Source: Symsagittifera roscoffensis
Taxonomy: Eukaryota > Xenacoelomorpha > Acoela > Convolutidae
DNA length: 64,000 nt
Reading direction: 5' to 3'
Assembly (NCBI RefSeq): GCF_963678635.1
Contig: NC_087062.1
Coordinates: 11,144,670-11,208,669 of the forward strand
This document shows positions 43,462 through 53,887 of the stretch, in pieces. The translations under genes were made by a program, and so were the position numbers. Positions within the stretch are counted from its first letter, which is position 1; each line of letters starts with the position of its first letter. A model generated the notes under the pieces. The model made no database searches, was not told where the DNA came from, and was given only the letters and a program-made list of their open reading frames with translations.

Positions 43462-43890
43462 ATTTTGAGATGATTGAGATTATCGCGGTCTCTGTGTGCG
43501 ATATTCTTTAGTATATGGTGCAAAAATATCTGGTTGGTGATAATCATCTTCATCAGATGATAAATAGTTTGTATTATATGGTGTATGTTGTTTATTTTTA
43601 TTTTGTTGAAAGAATGGGTAATTTTCACTATAATCCTGTGTAGGTTGTGGATTATCTGGAAAATTTACTGAATTAGTCGATGTTTTTGGGAGATTCCAAT
43701 AATGGGAACATACGTGGTTTAAATTTTGTGTGTTTTTTCGGGGAGGTTGGTTTTTTTTGGTTTGTGAGCATAATTATAATTGTGTTCTGCAAAAGTATTT
43801 CTTGTGAACGGTTTTCGTGTTTTTGACGGTATTGTCATTGGTCTATACGTTTGATAGTCCATATGTGAATATTTTGGAGCAACCGAAGGT
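43462..43890 (-). other. Broken coding between ORF B and gag
   Basis: Short frames with shifts. One frame reads SSDEDDYHQPDIFAPYTKEY (about 43560-43495) just before gag, suggesting that gag or ORF B once extended through here. Confidence 0.4.
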
Positions 43891-44964
43891 TTAACGGTTG
43901 ATTGTAAGGTTACCTGTGTTAGTGATGTATTTGTATTTCTTGGTGTTGTCAGATTGGGGTGTATTGGTGAAAGACTTTGTTGTGTAGTTGTTTTTTTCGT
44001 TTATGAAGTGTGATGGTGTTTGAATATCTTGTTGTGTAAGATTTCTGGTTCCATTGAGATTTTCATTATGTATGATCGTCGAATTTAAACTGTTATTTCG
44101 TGTATCAGGTAAAAATGTATTATAATTCAATGGTGTTGCATCAATGGTTAATGGTACTACTTTTACATAATCTCTGTGAAAAGATATTGTACTTATTGCT
44201 TGACTTGAGATAGCTTTTGGGATATTTAGAAACGCATGATGAGACCAGTCAGGGTCCCAAACGTAATCTGATTGTTCTGAAAGAACAGTGTTGTCATTGG
44301 TATTTTGAGTTCTAAATTTTTTTCTTGCTTGTGAAATTAAATCTAAATTGTGGGTGAAATAATCTATTATAAACCATGCTAAAATTTTTTGTAAATCATG
44401 TTTAGTGTTTTGTGAAACATCATCTTTAGTGAAATTTTTGCGAATTATATGTAGAAATGTTGAAAATACTGTGTTTTAATTTCGTACTTTTGTATGTTTG
44501 GATGTTTCAGTTGGTGATATACTTTGAATTTCTGTTTTTTCTAATATAGATATACAACTATATATTATTGCAAAAACTTCGTTAGTGAATATGGAGTTTG
44601 CTCTTTGTGAATTATGATATTGTATGCTTTTGATATATTCCATGAATACTTTTGAAAATTCTAATTCAATATTGTCTGTTTGAATTACATATTTACGATG
44701 GGCTGTATTTGGTGTGCTGAATTCTATGGTGTAGATTCCATATTGTTGTAATAGATTACATATGTCTTTCAAATAATGTTCAATAATTTGTCTTTTGATT
44801 TTTACATCTGGGAATTTTTCTTTGCATGGGCTGATACCTGGTTCAAACAAATTTACGAGTAAGTTCTTGCAAAAATAGTGTTGTCCTCTATCATCGAGTG
44901 AATCTATAAGAAAGGCAAAAACTGCTTCGTCATCTGGACTTTCGTCACTTTGAGTGTGGCTCAT
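43891..44964 (-). pseudogene. Pre-gag accessory ORF B (~357 codons, one nonsense codon)
   Basis: Open from ATG 44964 (SHTQSDESPDDEAVFAFLID) to 44479, a TAA at 44478-44476, then open again in the same frame to 43891. The protein is soluble in character, with an acidic N-terminus, a helical middle, a WDPDWSHHAFLNIP stretch and an Asn/Thr-rich tail. No family was recognised. A single stop in an otherwise open frame of this length suggests recent loss. It could be an N-terminal gag (matrix-like) domain separated from 41650-43461, or an extra gene. Confidence 0.55.
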
Positions 44965-45018
44965 TTTTTTGTTTGATGACTGTTAATATATAACTATCGA
45001 TGTGTCTGATTGGTTGGT

Positions 45019-45405
45019 TCAATTATACAAGTGTAATGGTTTGTGTTTGTATTGCTTTTTTTTTCTTCTTTTTCCTCTTTTTGATGAATTTGAAGTTGTT
45101 TCTGAGTCGGAAAAATATATTTGATCATGGATGGGACAATTTTTATCTATTGATTTTCTTAATTTGTATAGTTCGTCTAAACTATTGACTTCTGATTCAG
45201 AAAATGCGTTTCTATTTTTTGAAAATCTTTTTCGTGTGATTTGTCTTTGTTTGTTTATAATTTTCCTTTTTATTGTATGTTGTTTTGTTCTAATGTATCC
45301 AACTGTTTGTGTATGAGGTGTGATTATAAGATCGTATTTTTTGTTATCTATTTCACAGTTGTGTAAAACGATTGTTTGTTTATTTGTTAAGTTTTTGAAT
45401 GACAT
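45019..45405 (-). CDS. Pre-gag accessory ORF A, small basic protein
   Basis: 128 residues, intact. The middle is Lys/Arg-rich (KRKIINKQRQITRKRF). Then comes a Ser/acidic patch (YFSDSETTSNSS) and a strongly basic KRGKRRKKKQ run that would act as nuclear-localisation or RNA-binding sequence. No known family. Its place upstream of gag is where simple retroelements have only leader, so it would be translated first unless spliced out. Function unknown; a regulator of RNA handling is a guess based on charge. Confidence 0.6.
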   Translation of the reverse strand: MSFKNLTNKQTIVLHNCEIDNKKYDLIITPHTQTVGYIRTKQHTIKRKIINKQRQITRKRFSKNRNAFSESEVNSLDELYKLRKSIDKNCPIHDQIYFSDSETTSNSSKRGKRRKKKQYKHKPLHLYN

Positions 45406-46632
45406 AAGGTTTAGGATGAGGGATGCAAGAAATTGTTAGTTATTTCTATTTCCTTAGACTGTTAGTCCTTACGATTTTTTGGTTAGCTTAACCTGGGTCT
45501 TTTTGTCAGGGTTGGAAAGAAACGTATATTGATTCCGAAGAATGATTTTTTAATTTCTCGTGGCTAGTCTAAGTTAAGTTGTTAACTTACTTAATCTTAC
45601 TTAGGGGTAGTGATTGTGTTCAAGGGTTGGAGAATAGTAAATCGATCCACAAGGTTCAGGTATAATTAGAACGCAAGTAGTTCGTTAGATACTGTTTTCA
45701 ACTTACTAAGTCTAAGATCTATCCTGGGTCTGTTAAGAGGAGGGTTCAAGTGAAGGATGAATAACCGAAGTTCTTCACTGTTTATCTTAATTTTAATGGT
45801 TAGTTTTATTTAAAAATTTCTATTAGTCCTGGGTCTTTTAAAAAGGTTGGATAGTGAATCGACGTTTGAGGTCGTTAGACACTTGCTAAGTGGGTGGGGG
45901 AGAACAAAATTGTTCTTTTTGATCCAAGGATAGGCCTTGATGATCAGATTTTAAATTTAGTGAGATAGAAAATTTATTAAGATCCAAGGATAAGCCTTGA
46001 TGATCTTATTTTTAAAGTTAAATGAATCTTTAAGTTTAAAATGGTTTAAATTTATTTAATAAAAGGATTTAGTTTTTCAATGATAATAGTGAGCTTATGA
46101 TTGCTGTTATGTTTAGGTGATGAAGCTGAAACAACAGGATGATTTATGATTACTAACTATTTATTGTCATGCTACTAATTTTTCTTTTTATTTTCAATAA
46201 ATATTTTTCAAATATGTTTTAAATAATACTGCAGAAATTAGGAAAACGATCTGAGATCTTTTTATTAATCGTTATTGTACATTAATAATTTTGTTTAGCG
46301 CCTGAAATGATCATGAATATTTACTTCAAAATTTTATGTTTGCAAATGAAAATCTAAATTCATTGCTAATAAGATTCTAAATATAAAAGTTTGTGTTGGC
46401 TTTTGCCGTACAACCATAAAACTAAATGATAAGTTTCTACTTAGTCGTATATCGTCTCTTGTCCGAGGTCTTCTTCCAATACCAGGTAGTTCTAGTATTG
46501 TGCGGAATATCGGCTCTGATCTATTGATTCGTAGAGAAATTTCAATTAGGTTAATATCGTGTAACATTTTGAAAATGTTTTGTCTAATTTCTAATCTATT
46601 TTTGGTTAATTCTAAGCTATTAAGGTCTTATT
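45406..46632 (-). other. Leader of 18.6-kb retroelement with internal repeats
   Basis: 1.2 kb between the primer site and the first accessory ORF. It holds spaced copies of cctgggtct (45488, 45724, 45830) each followed by an aggg or ggttgg run, and two copies of gatccaaggataggccttgatgatc-like sequence (about 45919 and 45981). A packaging or internal translation role is possible but not shown. A 77-codon minus ORF at 46567-46334 has no recognisable domain. Confidence 0.5.
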
Positions 46633-46652
46633 CGAGACTTATGGTCGCACCA
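46633..46652 (-). promoter_or_regulatory. Primer-binding site of 18.6-kb retroelement
   Basis: Two bases inside the 5' LTR the minus strand reads TGGTGCGACCATAAGTC, starting with TGG as expected for a tRNA primer. The plus strand ttcgagac just beyond resembles a tRNA T loop. The tRNA species is not identified. Confidence 0.6.
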
Positions 46653-46654
46653 GA

Positions 46655-47057
46655 TGAGTTAAATTGCTCTTGGTTAACTCATAGAGTAATTTCGGATAGG
46701 GTACACCGTCTGCTCGTCACGCTATCTTATTTTCGGCTGGGTAGATTCGTGCAACTTCTTAGTCTAATACCGATCCTAATCTTACTCTTATATCTACTAG
46801 TCTCAGGGTGTTTAACTAGTCTCTGCTAGGCTCAATAGATCTAGAGTATACTGGCTTATTGCAACTGCTGAAGTTCTCTTGGAGAGGCAACTAATTTCTA
46901 AGTTAAATTCAAATCTCTCTGGTGCTGAAATTACAAGTAATTTCAGCACTTACAAATAAGTGGGTTGTTAGTTAGATGGATTATGATTGGTTAATATTAA
47001 ATATTTTACAGTGGTAAAATATCCAATTTATCCAATTATAAATAGTAGTTTAGTTCA
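46655..47057 (-). repeat. 5' LTR of 18.6-kb retroelement
   Basis: On the minus strand it starts TGAACTAAAC and ends TTAACTCA. It contains a perfect short hairpin ctgaaattacaagtaatttcag at 46924-46945. The internal promoter and polyadenylation signals cannot be placed with confidence. Confidence 0.9.
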
Positions 47058-47902
47058 GGTTCCATAATTATTTCAAGAGGAGTAGTGAGAAAGGACGATT
47101 TTTGGTCAAACTTTTCTTTCATAGTTTTCTTTGAAAGGTAGTTGAGCTTTTTTCCGACTTTCAAAGAGAAGTGTCTCATTTTTAGAAAATAAATAATAAG
47201 AAAATAAATTTGGTTAAAAAAGCAAATTGCCCTTTTTTGGTTTTCAAAAATCTCACCCTTTTCTATCTTTTCAATTGCTTTTTTCCCTTACAACCATGAA
47301 ACTAATTCTGAACAACTGCATGTTCGCCTTAATCTTGTCAAGATGGAAACCCGGAATGAAGTCGCAGAGCAGATAAGTACTGCCCTATCAATATTACAGC
47401 AATCTTTAGAAATACTGATCTGTAACAAAGACAATAATGAAAACAGATAACAACAAAACTGGATCATTGACCAGTAAGAGTTTATCATCAATTCATTATG
47501 AAAATTTCAGAAAAAAATTGGTTGTTATTTTTAAAGTATATTCTGTGATATAATGCGATCGCTGATACGTATTCTACACTAGCAGATAAAATAAGAGGAT
47601 ATGGTTTAGATTTAATAATGGACACTCTGGGCTGAAATATATTCTGGGCTGAAATTGGGGGAGGAGCCACAGATTACTCTCTTTATGAGCCAAATTTATC
47701 TGTCTTTTCACTGATTTTGCTATGACCAGAAAAAAGCCTAAAGACAGCTCAGGGCCAGTACTGAATCATTACTGTTACAGTACTGCATTTTTTTTCCTTG
47801 ACTTATCTCTGGATCACTTCAAAATTTCCACATGCCAGTGTCGGATACAGAAGTAAAATTTACTGTTAAAAAGCTGGAGATATGCTCTGCGACTTCAGTA
47901 GT
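47058..47902. other. Spacer between retroelement and Polinton, no gene
   Basis: AT-rich sequence with short unsupported ORFs (47288-47670, minus). It contains cctttgaaag-type inverted pieces near 47130-47165 but nothing I can name. Confidence 0.5.
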
Positions 47903-48141
47903 ATTGTATCGTGTCCCGGATCCTAAGGGGGGGGGGGGGGTCCTTTCTAAGGGGGGGGGGGGGTCCTTCCTAAGGGGGGGGTCCTCACGTAAAGCAAAAT
48001 CCTAGGAAAGGGGTCCTTAATTTTTTGGAGGACCCCTATCCTAGGATTTTGTAAATGATCGCAAGTTCCCACCCCTAAATTAAAAGACCCCCTCCTTAGG
48101 ATCTTGTTAAGCTGAGCTCAACAACCGGGACGCGATACAAT
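47903..48141. repeat. Inverted-repeat element with G-run minisatellite and hairpin
   Basis: attgtatcgtgtcccgg (47903-47919) and ccgggacgcgatacaat (48125-48141) are inverted copies with one mismatch. Inside are three units of the form cctaag followed by 8-14 G then tcctt, and a hairpin at 47997-48050 (aaaatcctaggaaaggggtc against its complement) with about 22-bp arms. It may be a MITE that captured a minisatellite. Confidence 0.7.
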
Positions 48142-48519
48142 AATTCCTTCTAATTCCTTTGAAAGCGGTCCCTTTTCCCGCGATAATTAAAATTAATCGT
48201 CCTAATTCCTGAACTTTTCTTTTTTCGTCCTAATTTCATGTGGATATCATTTCCTGGCTTTCTTTCTTTTCGTCAAAGATTTGTCATGCTATTAAAGTTT
48301 GTTATTCAAAACAAGCCTAAGGATTTCACACATTTGTTTGAATTAACACTTGGTTTGCGTCTACTAGTTTATTTGCCTGAAGCTATTTATGTTAAAACAG
48401 TGATTGAGCTCAATACGAGTATTTTATTAGTTGTAAATTGGTAAAAACCAAATCATATACAAGTCGAAGTATAAAAAGGACGAACAGTAAAAATCATCTG
48501 AAAATATATGTTTCAGACT
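48142..48519. other. Presumed left end of the Polinton, terminal repeat not resolved
   Basis: Between the hairpin element and the PolB stop. A repeated cctaattcct-like motif and a TATA-like tataaaaagg on the plus strand (48471-48480) are visible. The Polinton terminal inverted repeat should be here, but its partner is outside the window. Confidence 0.4.
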
Positions 48520-49037
48520 TTAATGTTTATTGTTTTGGTTTTCTTTGCGCTGTTTTTTAGATGGTCGTTCTTCTGAAGCTTCAGATAAAATAAACGGGTT
48601 TTTTATAGGGGGACGTTCACGGACTCGGCTACTAGAAGCTTCTTCTTCTTCTTGCAGCTCTGCTTCTGAGTAGGGCCGCTGTAAAAATCCCCAATCCGGA
48701 AGTGTAAAATCGGGAGAACTGTTATCAGTTTCATTGTATGAGTTGGCCCACTCAGTGTCCATGTTAATGTCTTCTAGAAAAGCATTTTCTTCAGCGGCTT
48801 TATGGTCAAAGGGCACTGTCGAAATTCCGTCGAAAAGTAGAAAACGTTTTGAGTCGAATGGTGATAATGCAAGTTTGTTTTGTTTCACTGTCATATTGGT
48901 GTGACCTTTCGAAACTATATTATAGTTGTATACTCTCATTGTTTTTCCAGTGAATAATGTGTCCCTGAAGGTTTGGTGGACCAATTCTCTCTGTGCACTC
49001 CGTTTAATTCCTTTGGCACTCAATTTTTGAGTGCCTT

Positions 49038-49366
49038 CTAAAGAGAAGCAAAATTATTATTCTTTTCTACAACGTTGGGGATAGCTTCATTTCACTTCAG
49101 CAACTCAATTTATACCGAACAAAATTTGATTCATTTTACCAAAAAAGAGCAGAAGACTCTAAATTATGATTAAAAAAGTGGAAAAAAGAGGGAATATGTT
49201 GTCAGATAAATCAACGTTTAGGCAACATTGTATAATGTTGCCTTAATCAGCTAAATGCCCATAGTTTAATGCAACAAATTAAGGGGTGTAGGTAGGTTGG
49301 TGGTGGTATTTTTGTTCTGTAAAAGGTAGGAATGGGGGGTGGAAGGGTGGCTTAAATTTTATTTAC
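49038..49366 (-). other. PolB intron 2 (329 bp, phase 1)
   Basis: Donor AATG|GTAAAT and acceptor TTCTCTTTAG|AAGGC. Removal joins YSVVLN to EGTQKLSAKGIKR, the expected C-terminal link. It contains a perfect hairpin, aggcaacatt-gtat-aatgttgcct, at 49220-49243. Confidence 0.8.
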
Positions 49367-51921
49367 CATTAAGGACGACCGAATATAGTTTCGGTTTTAG
49401 GGCGATGAATTCTCTGATCGGCTTCCCACCAGTCTCGTCTTTGAACTTCAGCACAACTTTCTTGTTGGTATCCTCGAACAAGAAATGGTCCTTATCGTAA
49501 TTTGAAAAGTCGAAATCAGCTTTTATTTTCTCCAAGTCTCGGTAAACGTCATCAGTTTTTATAGCGTAAATAAAACTATCCGTGTCCGAGTAAAGGAGTT
49601 CCAAGTTTAGATTTGGTTTCATTTTTTGATAATGAAACTGAAACATGAAACGCTTGGCGAGGTCTAGGATGGTCGCACCAACTATCATAGGTTTATCCCA
49701 TAATATTTTTGTTACTGAAAAGCTAATTGTGGCTAATTGATCGTCAATGATTTGAAAGCTTTTCATTGTGCTCAGAGCTGTTTTTTGTAAAAGTTCTCTC
49801 AGCTTCTTTCTTCCTAACTTAGACTCCATTGTCTTACCGAAAGCTGAATTAACAATTAGCTTGTAGAAGTTCTCCTGGAATTTATTTACCGCGGCTTTTC
49901 GTAGGCGGGTGTTGAGGTCGACAAAGGGTGCCATCCAGTGACTTTGGCGGAACTGAAGAACTTTTCCGAGGTGAGTTATTTTCATTCCCAGCTCATGGTA
50001 CAATTTTAGGGTAAGGTAGTGCAAAACATAACCTTCTTTAGGATGCAAGGTCTGTAGAAGCTTTGGCACTTTTGGCAGTGTGGTGATTCCCAATTTTCCC
50101 AACATGTCGACTTGCTCGTTGCTCATTGCACCGATGTCCACTACTTCACGAGAGGGGGCAAGGGGGTAATCAGCAAAGAAGTCGTGAAGCTCTTCGGGTA
50201 TGGTTAAATTGACTTCAACTATATAACCCCACTCTGAGGTTTCGCTGGTGAGCAGTATGTCTGCCAGACTTTTTTCAACTATTGAAAAATCGTTTAAGGG
50301 CAAAGGGCAGTGTTTCATTATCCCCCCGTACAAATTGTTTGCATCAATATTGAGGATGTAGCTTGATGGTTCTGAGGGCAAAAAATTGTCGAGGTATTTA
50401 TTGTTTGCTTTGTAAAATCGGCGCGCGTAAACCGACGACATGCCTCCTCGTATCATTCGCTGCACAAGGTCTAGATGTTCACGGTCCGTTAAGAGTTTCA
50501 GTTCGGGCTTACAAACTTTTAGAAAGGCGTCCCCGGAAAGGTTACTTGCCGTGAAGTAACAGGCGCAATCCAGCCCGTATTTTTGATAGCAAACTTCACG
50601 AAAAGCTTCGAAAACGGAAGCGAGCAATAGCACATCTGTAGTCAAGTACAAGTCGTGTTAATCACCAAGTGAGCCACACTTCAGTTCGGTGAAAACTTTA
50701 AGGGCATGATTGTACTCGCTTCTTGAAACACTCACATCCCCTCCTGTTAGACTATTTTTCCACATTGCTCGTGGGGGAAGGCGAGTTTCTCGGAATTTTT
50801 CGAATGAGTTGAAGTATGAGTAGGGGTAATGCCCTTTCTGTTTCACCAGACTGACTTTTTCACGTGAGTGGCAGAGTTTTTCAAAATAGTTCTCCAGCAG
50901 AAAAAACTTTTCGTTGGGCAAATTATCGACAAGTTTTGCCAACGATGCTAGCATGAACCTATACGAATCGATGAATCTCAGATTTTTGTAGAGTTTTTTG
51001 ATTTTCCCGTTTTTGTCCGTGTACGTTTTTATGTAGACTGAGATTGTCAAGGATATATATTTTTCTTCAGATGCGGGTATTACGGAAAAAGTGTTTTCCG
51101 AATCGCTTTTTGCCAGCGCTTTGATTATAAAGTGTAAATCATAATTTGACAAATTATGAGCTACCACTGGAATGTAATTTGTTGTTTTTCTATTAACGTT
51201 ACACTCATTGTGTGCCCAACCCAGAAACTTGTTGGTGTAATGGCAATGATCAAGTACCACTTGATCATTGTCGGAAAAATCATTCTCGCATATCCAACAA
51301 ATTGTAGCATCTTCCCGTTCCTGGTCTGTTATACCAGTGAAAGTGTAATATTTCCTTTTTTCTACGTAAATTTGTCTCGCTAACGATTCAAGGGAGCTAA
51401 TTAGCTCTTCCATCACATTCGGTCCTCTTTTAAGCTCAAACTTTAACAGGGCTTTTTTCCCAAATTCGATTACTGCTAACGCGTAGCCGCACGGTTGATG
51501 GATTTCAATTGTTTGCGTGCTAGACTTTCACGGATCAGGTTGCGGTCCGTATACTGGTAAGAGCAGTGACTCCAAATCAAAGTAGATTACTCTGGGTACG
51601 TACCAACGAGCTGTTAAGCTTTTGAACTTGTGGTCATCTTTTCCCGGCTTGGGCATTGTTATGACGACATCTTCGTCTTGGTAGCACAGTTTTTGATGTC
51701 TTCTCAGAGTTTCGAATGAAGCGCATGTGTGGAAACATTTGCGACAAATCTCAGATTGAAATCGGTGCACTTTGTGCCGCACGTACTCGACCAGTTTCTG
51801 GAGATCACTTATCAACACATAGTGATATTTTGATCCATTTGTCAGCAGCAACAAGTCCACAACCAGGCTAGTAGTGAATCTGCTCGATACTCTTATGGGC
51901 AACAATTCGCCATCGTTGTAC

Positions 51922-52042
51922 CTGAACAGAAAAATAATTTTTATTCCTAGGTTTGGAATGAAATAAAAAGGGTGTTTGAATAGGTGAAGAACATTATTGA
52001 AGGAATTTTAAAATTTTTAGAAGGCAATTAGAATTTGCTTAC
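51922..52042 (-). other. PolB intron 1 (121 bp, phase 2)
   Basis: Donor CCG|GTAAGC and acceptor TTCTGTTCAG|GTACAAC. Removal joins NVFR to YNDGELLP, the expected continuous polymerase sequence. Confidence 0.8.
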
Positions 52043-53082
52043 CGGAAGACGTTGATTTGACAATTGTTCAACTTTTCAAATCTGTCCATATCCATCAGAC
52101 CCATTGGCATTTCGTATTCCCCATTGATTTTCACAATTCCTTCTTTGTCGAGATTGTAGGTTGAGACTTTGTTTTTCTCCAGCCACCGTCTAGATGTGGG
52201 GTAGAGGGCCGGCTCATTCACATTGTGATATGCGGCAACAAAGCAGTAGAGAAAGCAACGGTCATCATCTTTAGTGTTGATATTTGTGAGCAGAGTAGAT
52301 GCTGCGCTGAGTGCATCAGGTAGCTCGAGGTAGGATCCTGCTCTTATTGGTGAGAAGGCCGCGAAACTGATTTGCAATTTTTCAATTCTGTCAATAATCC
52401 ATCCGCTACCATGAGAAGAGAACGAATTGACTTGGTTGACCATATGTTCAATCAGTTCCAAGAATTGAACCCCAGCTATTCCCTCGAAGTACACTGTCAA
52501 TGTCTTAGTGTTCAGAAATAGCATGGTCCTTTCGAAGTTTCCACTGTCCCCGTCTTGCACAGTGGGAATTTTGATCATTCCCACTTCCTCGTGGAATTGC
52601 ACCTTGTTCGGACCCTCTTTGACCCTTTCCAGTATAAGAGCATCTATTTCCTCCTTGTTTTGCATCATGACTTAAAGCAAATCCATTTCTTTTTCACCAA
52701 CTTTGAGATCGTATCGACGCAATTTGCCTCTGAACGCGCTTTCCGTTGGGGCAGCGGAAGACGTCGTCTCAATGCCGTCCCAAACTGGCAATGCGTGCTT
52801 CTTCAGCAAGTGTTGTCCATAGCTTTCCGCGGTGAGAAATATTGTATGGCAATAGATACAATGACTATTCGAAGTCATGTCAAGTACCAGCTCGACGTGC
52901 TCTCGGGCTTCCGACAAACTCTCGAATGACTCGAGACACTCATCGCAAACAGTTTGAGGAGGAGGGGGAGGAAGGATCTTGTGAACTTTTTGCTCATGTC
53001 TTCTCAAGTTCCTTTCAGAGCTCAGTATTTTTCCGCACTGCTGGCAAGGAACAGGTGTCGCGATAGAAGTAGAGTTCGGCAT

Positions 53083-53794
53083 TGTTTGTTGAAGTTACTG
53101 AAGTAATTCAGGAAAATTTCAAGAAGTAGAACTGGTTATGAAAAAGCAAAAGCGAGAAGTGACTAGCACCAAAAAACTTTGCGGGTAAGGGCAAGTAGAA
53201 GCCATTAACGAGAGTTATACTTCGCCGTCTTGGCAATAAGTACTTTCCTTTCCAAAAACAGGGTTTATTCTAGCTTTAAGCTCTATATGTCTCATCACTC
53301 TGCTCAAGTGCAGGGGTTTTGTATACTAAAAACTGATTCATTTACAGCCTCAAACTTTTGCTGTTAATTTTAAGGGTTAGCGATAAAGTTTTGGCTTTTT
53401 TTAGGGGACTGGTTTAGACTTTCAATTAACATTTCAGCACTTAATTACAAAATTTAAAGCTTAGAATGATTCAGATAGAGCCTAAAACTTTTTCTGACTA
53501 ATTTTAACCGTGAAACAGTAATTTCCTAATGATTTCAAGCCCAGTTCTTGGTTGCGTAAATAGGTATAATAAAAAGTAGAAACATGAGATAAAAGTATTC
53601 AGAAAGTAAATCCCTCAACTAACTAATTAAGTTGAAATAAAATAGTAAACTTAAAAAATGAAAATTTTGCAAATTCGACACCTTGATAGTTACCGATGCA
53701 TGATAAGCATAGATTGTCATTTGAATGTGTAAAAGATATCGGAATCAAAGTTTCCTTCATGTCATTCAGTGTCCCGTGAAACATTTCATATCAT
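53083..53794. other. Region upstream of PolB, no gene
   Basis: AT-rich intergenic sequence that should hold the PolB promoter. A tataataaaaagt run at 53566 is on the plus strand. No coding was seen. Confidence 0.5.
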
Positions 53795-53887
53795 GTCCTT
53801 CGAAATATTAAGGCATGGCCGTTTGGTTTAAGGGGCAATAGCTAACCCGGCGTTGCTCGTCGCTACGCTCCTCGGGAACGCCTCCCG
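53795..53887 (+). repeat. Left arm of 93-bp perfect inverted repeat in the Polinton
   Basis: Identical as reverse complement to 57342-57434, with weaker similarity for about 25 bp further out. It contains cggcgttgctcgtcgctacg and ctcctcgggaacgcc, GC-rich and partly self-complementary against an AT-rich background. The arms enclose 3.45 kb with three genes. Confidence 0.95.

Larger units (their letters stand above)
28435..47057 (-). mobile_element. 18.6-kb envelope-carrying Ty3/gypsy-type (ERV-like) LTR retroelement
   Basis: 403-bp LTRs at 28435-28837 and 46655-47057 differ at about 7 positions by eye. On the minus strand the order is LTR, leader, two pre-gag ORFs, gag, protease, RT, RNase H, integrase, small membrane ORF, Pro-rich ORF, env-like ORF, a short ORF, a 299-residue ORF and LTR. 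RNase H before integrase and the CCHC gag fit Ty3/gypsy; an env makes it retrovirus-like. At 18.6 kb it is roughly two to three times a usual element. RT core deletion, stops in protease and env frameshifts show this copy is not autonomous. No matching target duplication flanks the LTRs (taat at left, ggtt at right). Confidence 0.9.
48520..53082 (-). pseudogene. polB: Protein-primed family B DNA polymerase, three exons, three nonsense codons
   Basis: Exons 53082-52043, 51921-49367 and 49037-48520 total 4,113 nt (1,371 codons). It would copy the element by protein priming. In order: three C2H2-type fingers (about 12-95), exonuclease motif YFDLES (460), an endonuclease VII-like treble clef (Cys 555/558, DHCH 571-574), the AHNLSNYD exonuclease motif, a palm with NIDANNLYG (Asp 873), VNSAFGKTM (about 1037) and YSDTDSF (1124-1130), and an acidic tail ending in KKQRK. 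In-frame stops are TAA 52674-52672, TGA 51530-51528 and TAA 50660-50658. The last sits in a conserved HDLYL context where a coding triplet is expected. No frameshifts were found once the introns are removed. Confidence 0.93.

Noticed and set aside
49024-49358. Gap before the last PolB ORF as a transposon insertion
   Set aside because: Exact GT-AG borders and restored frame fit an intron; no terminal repeats or target duplication.
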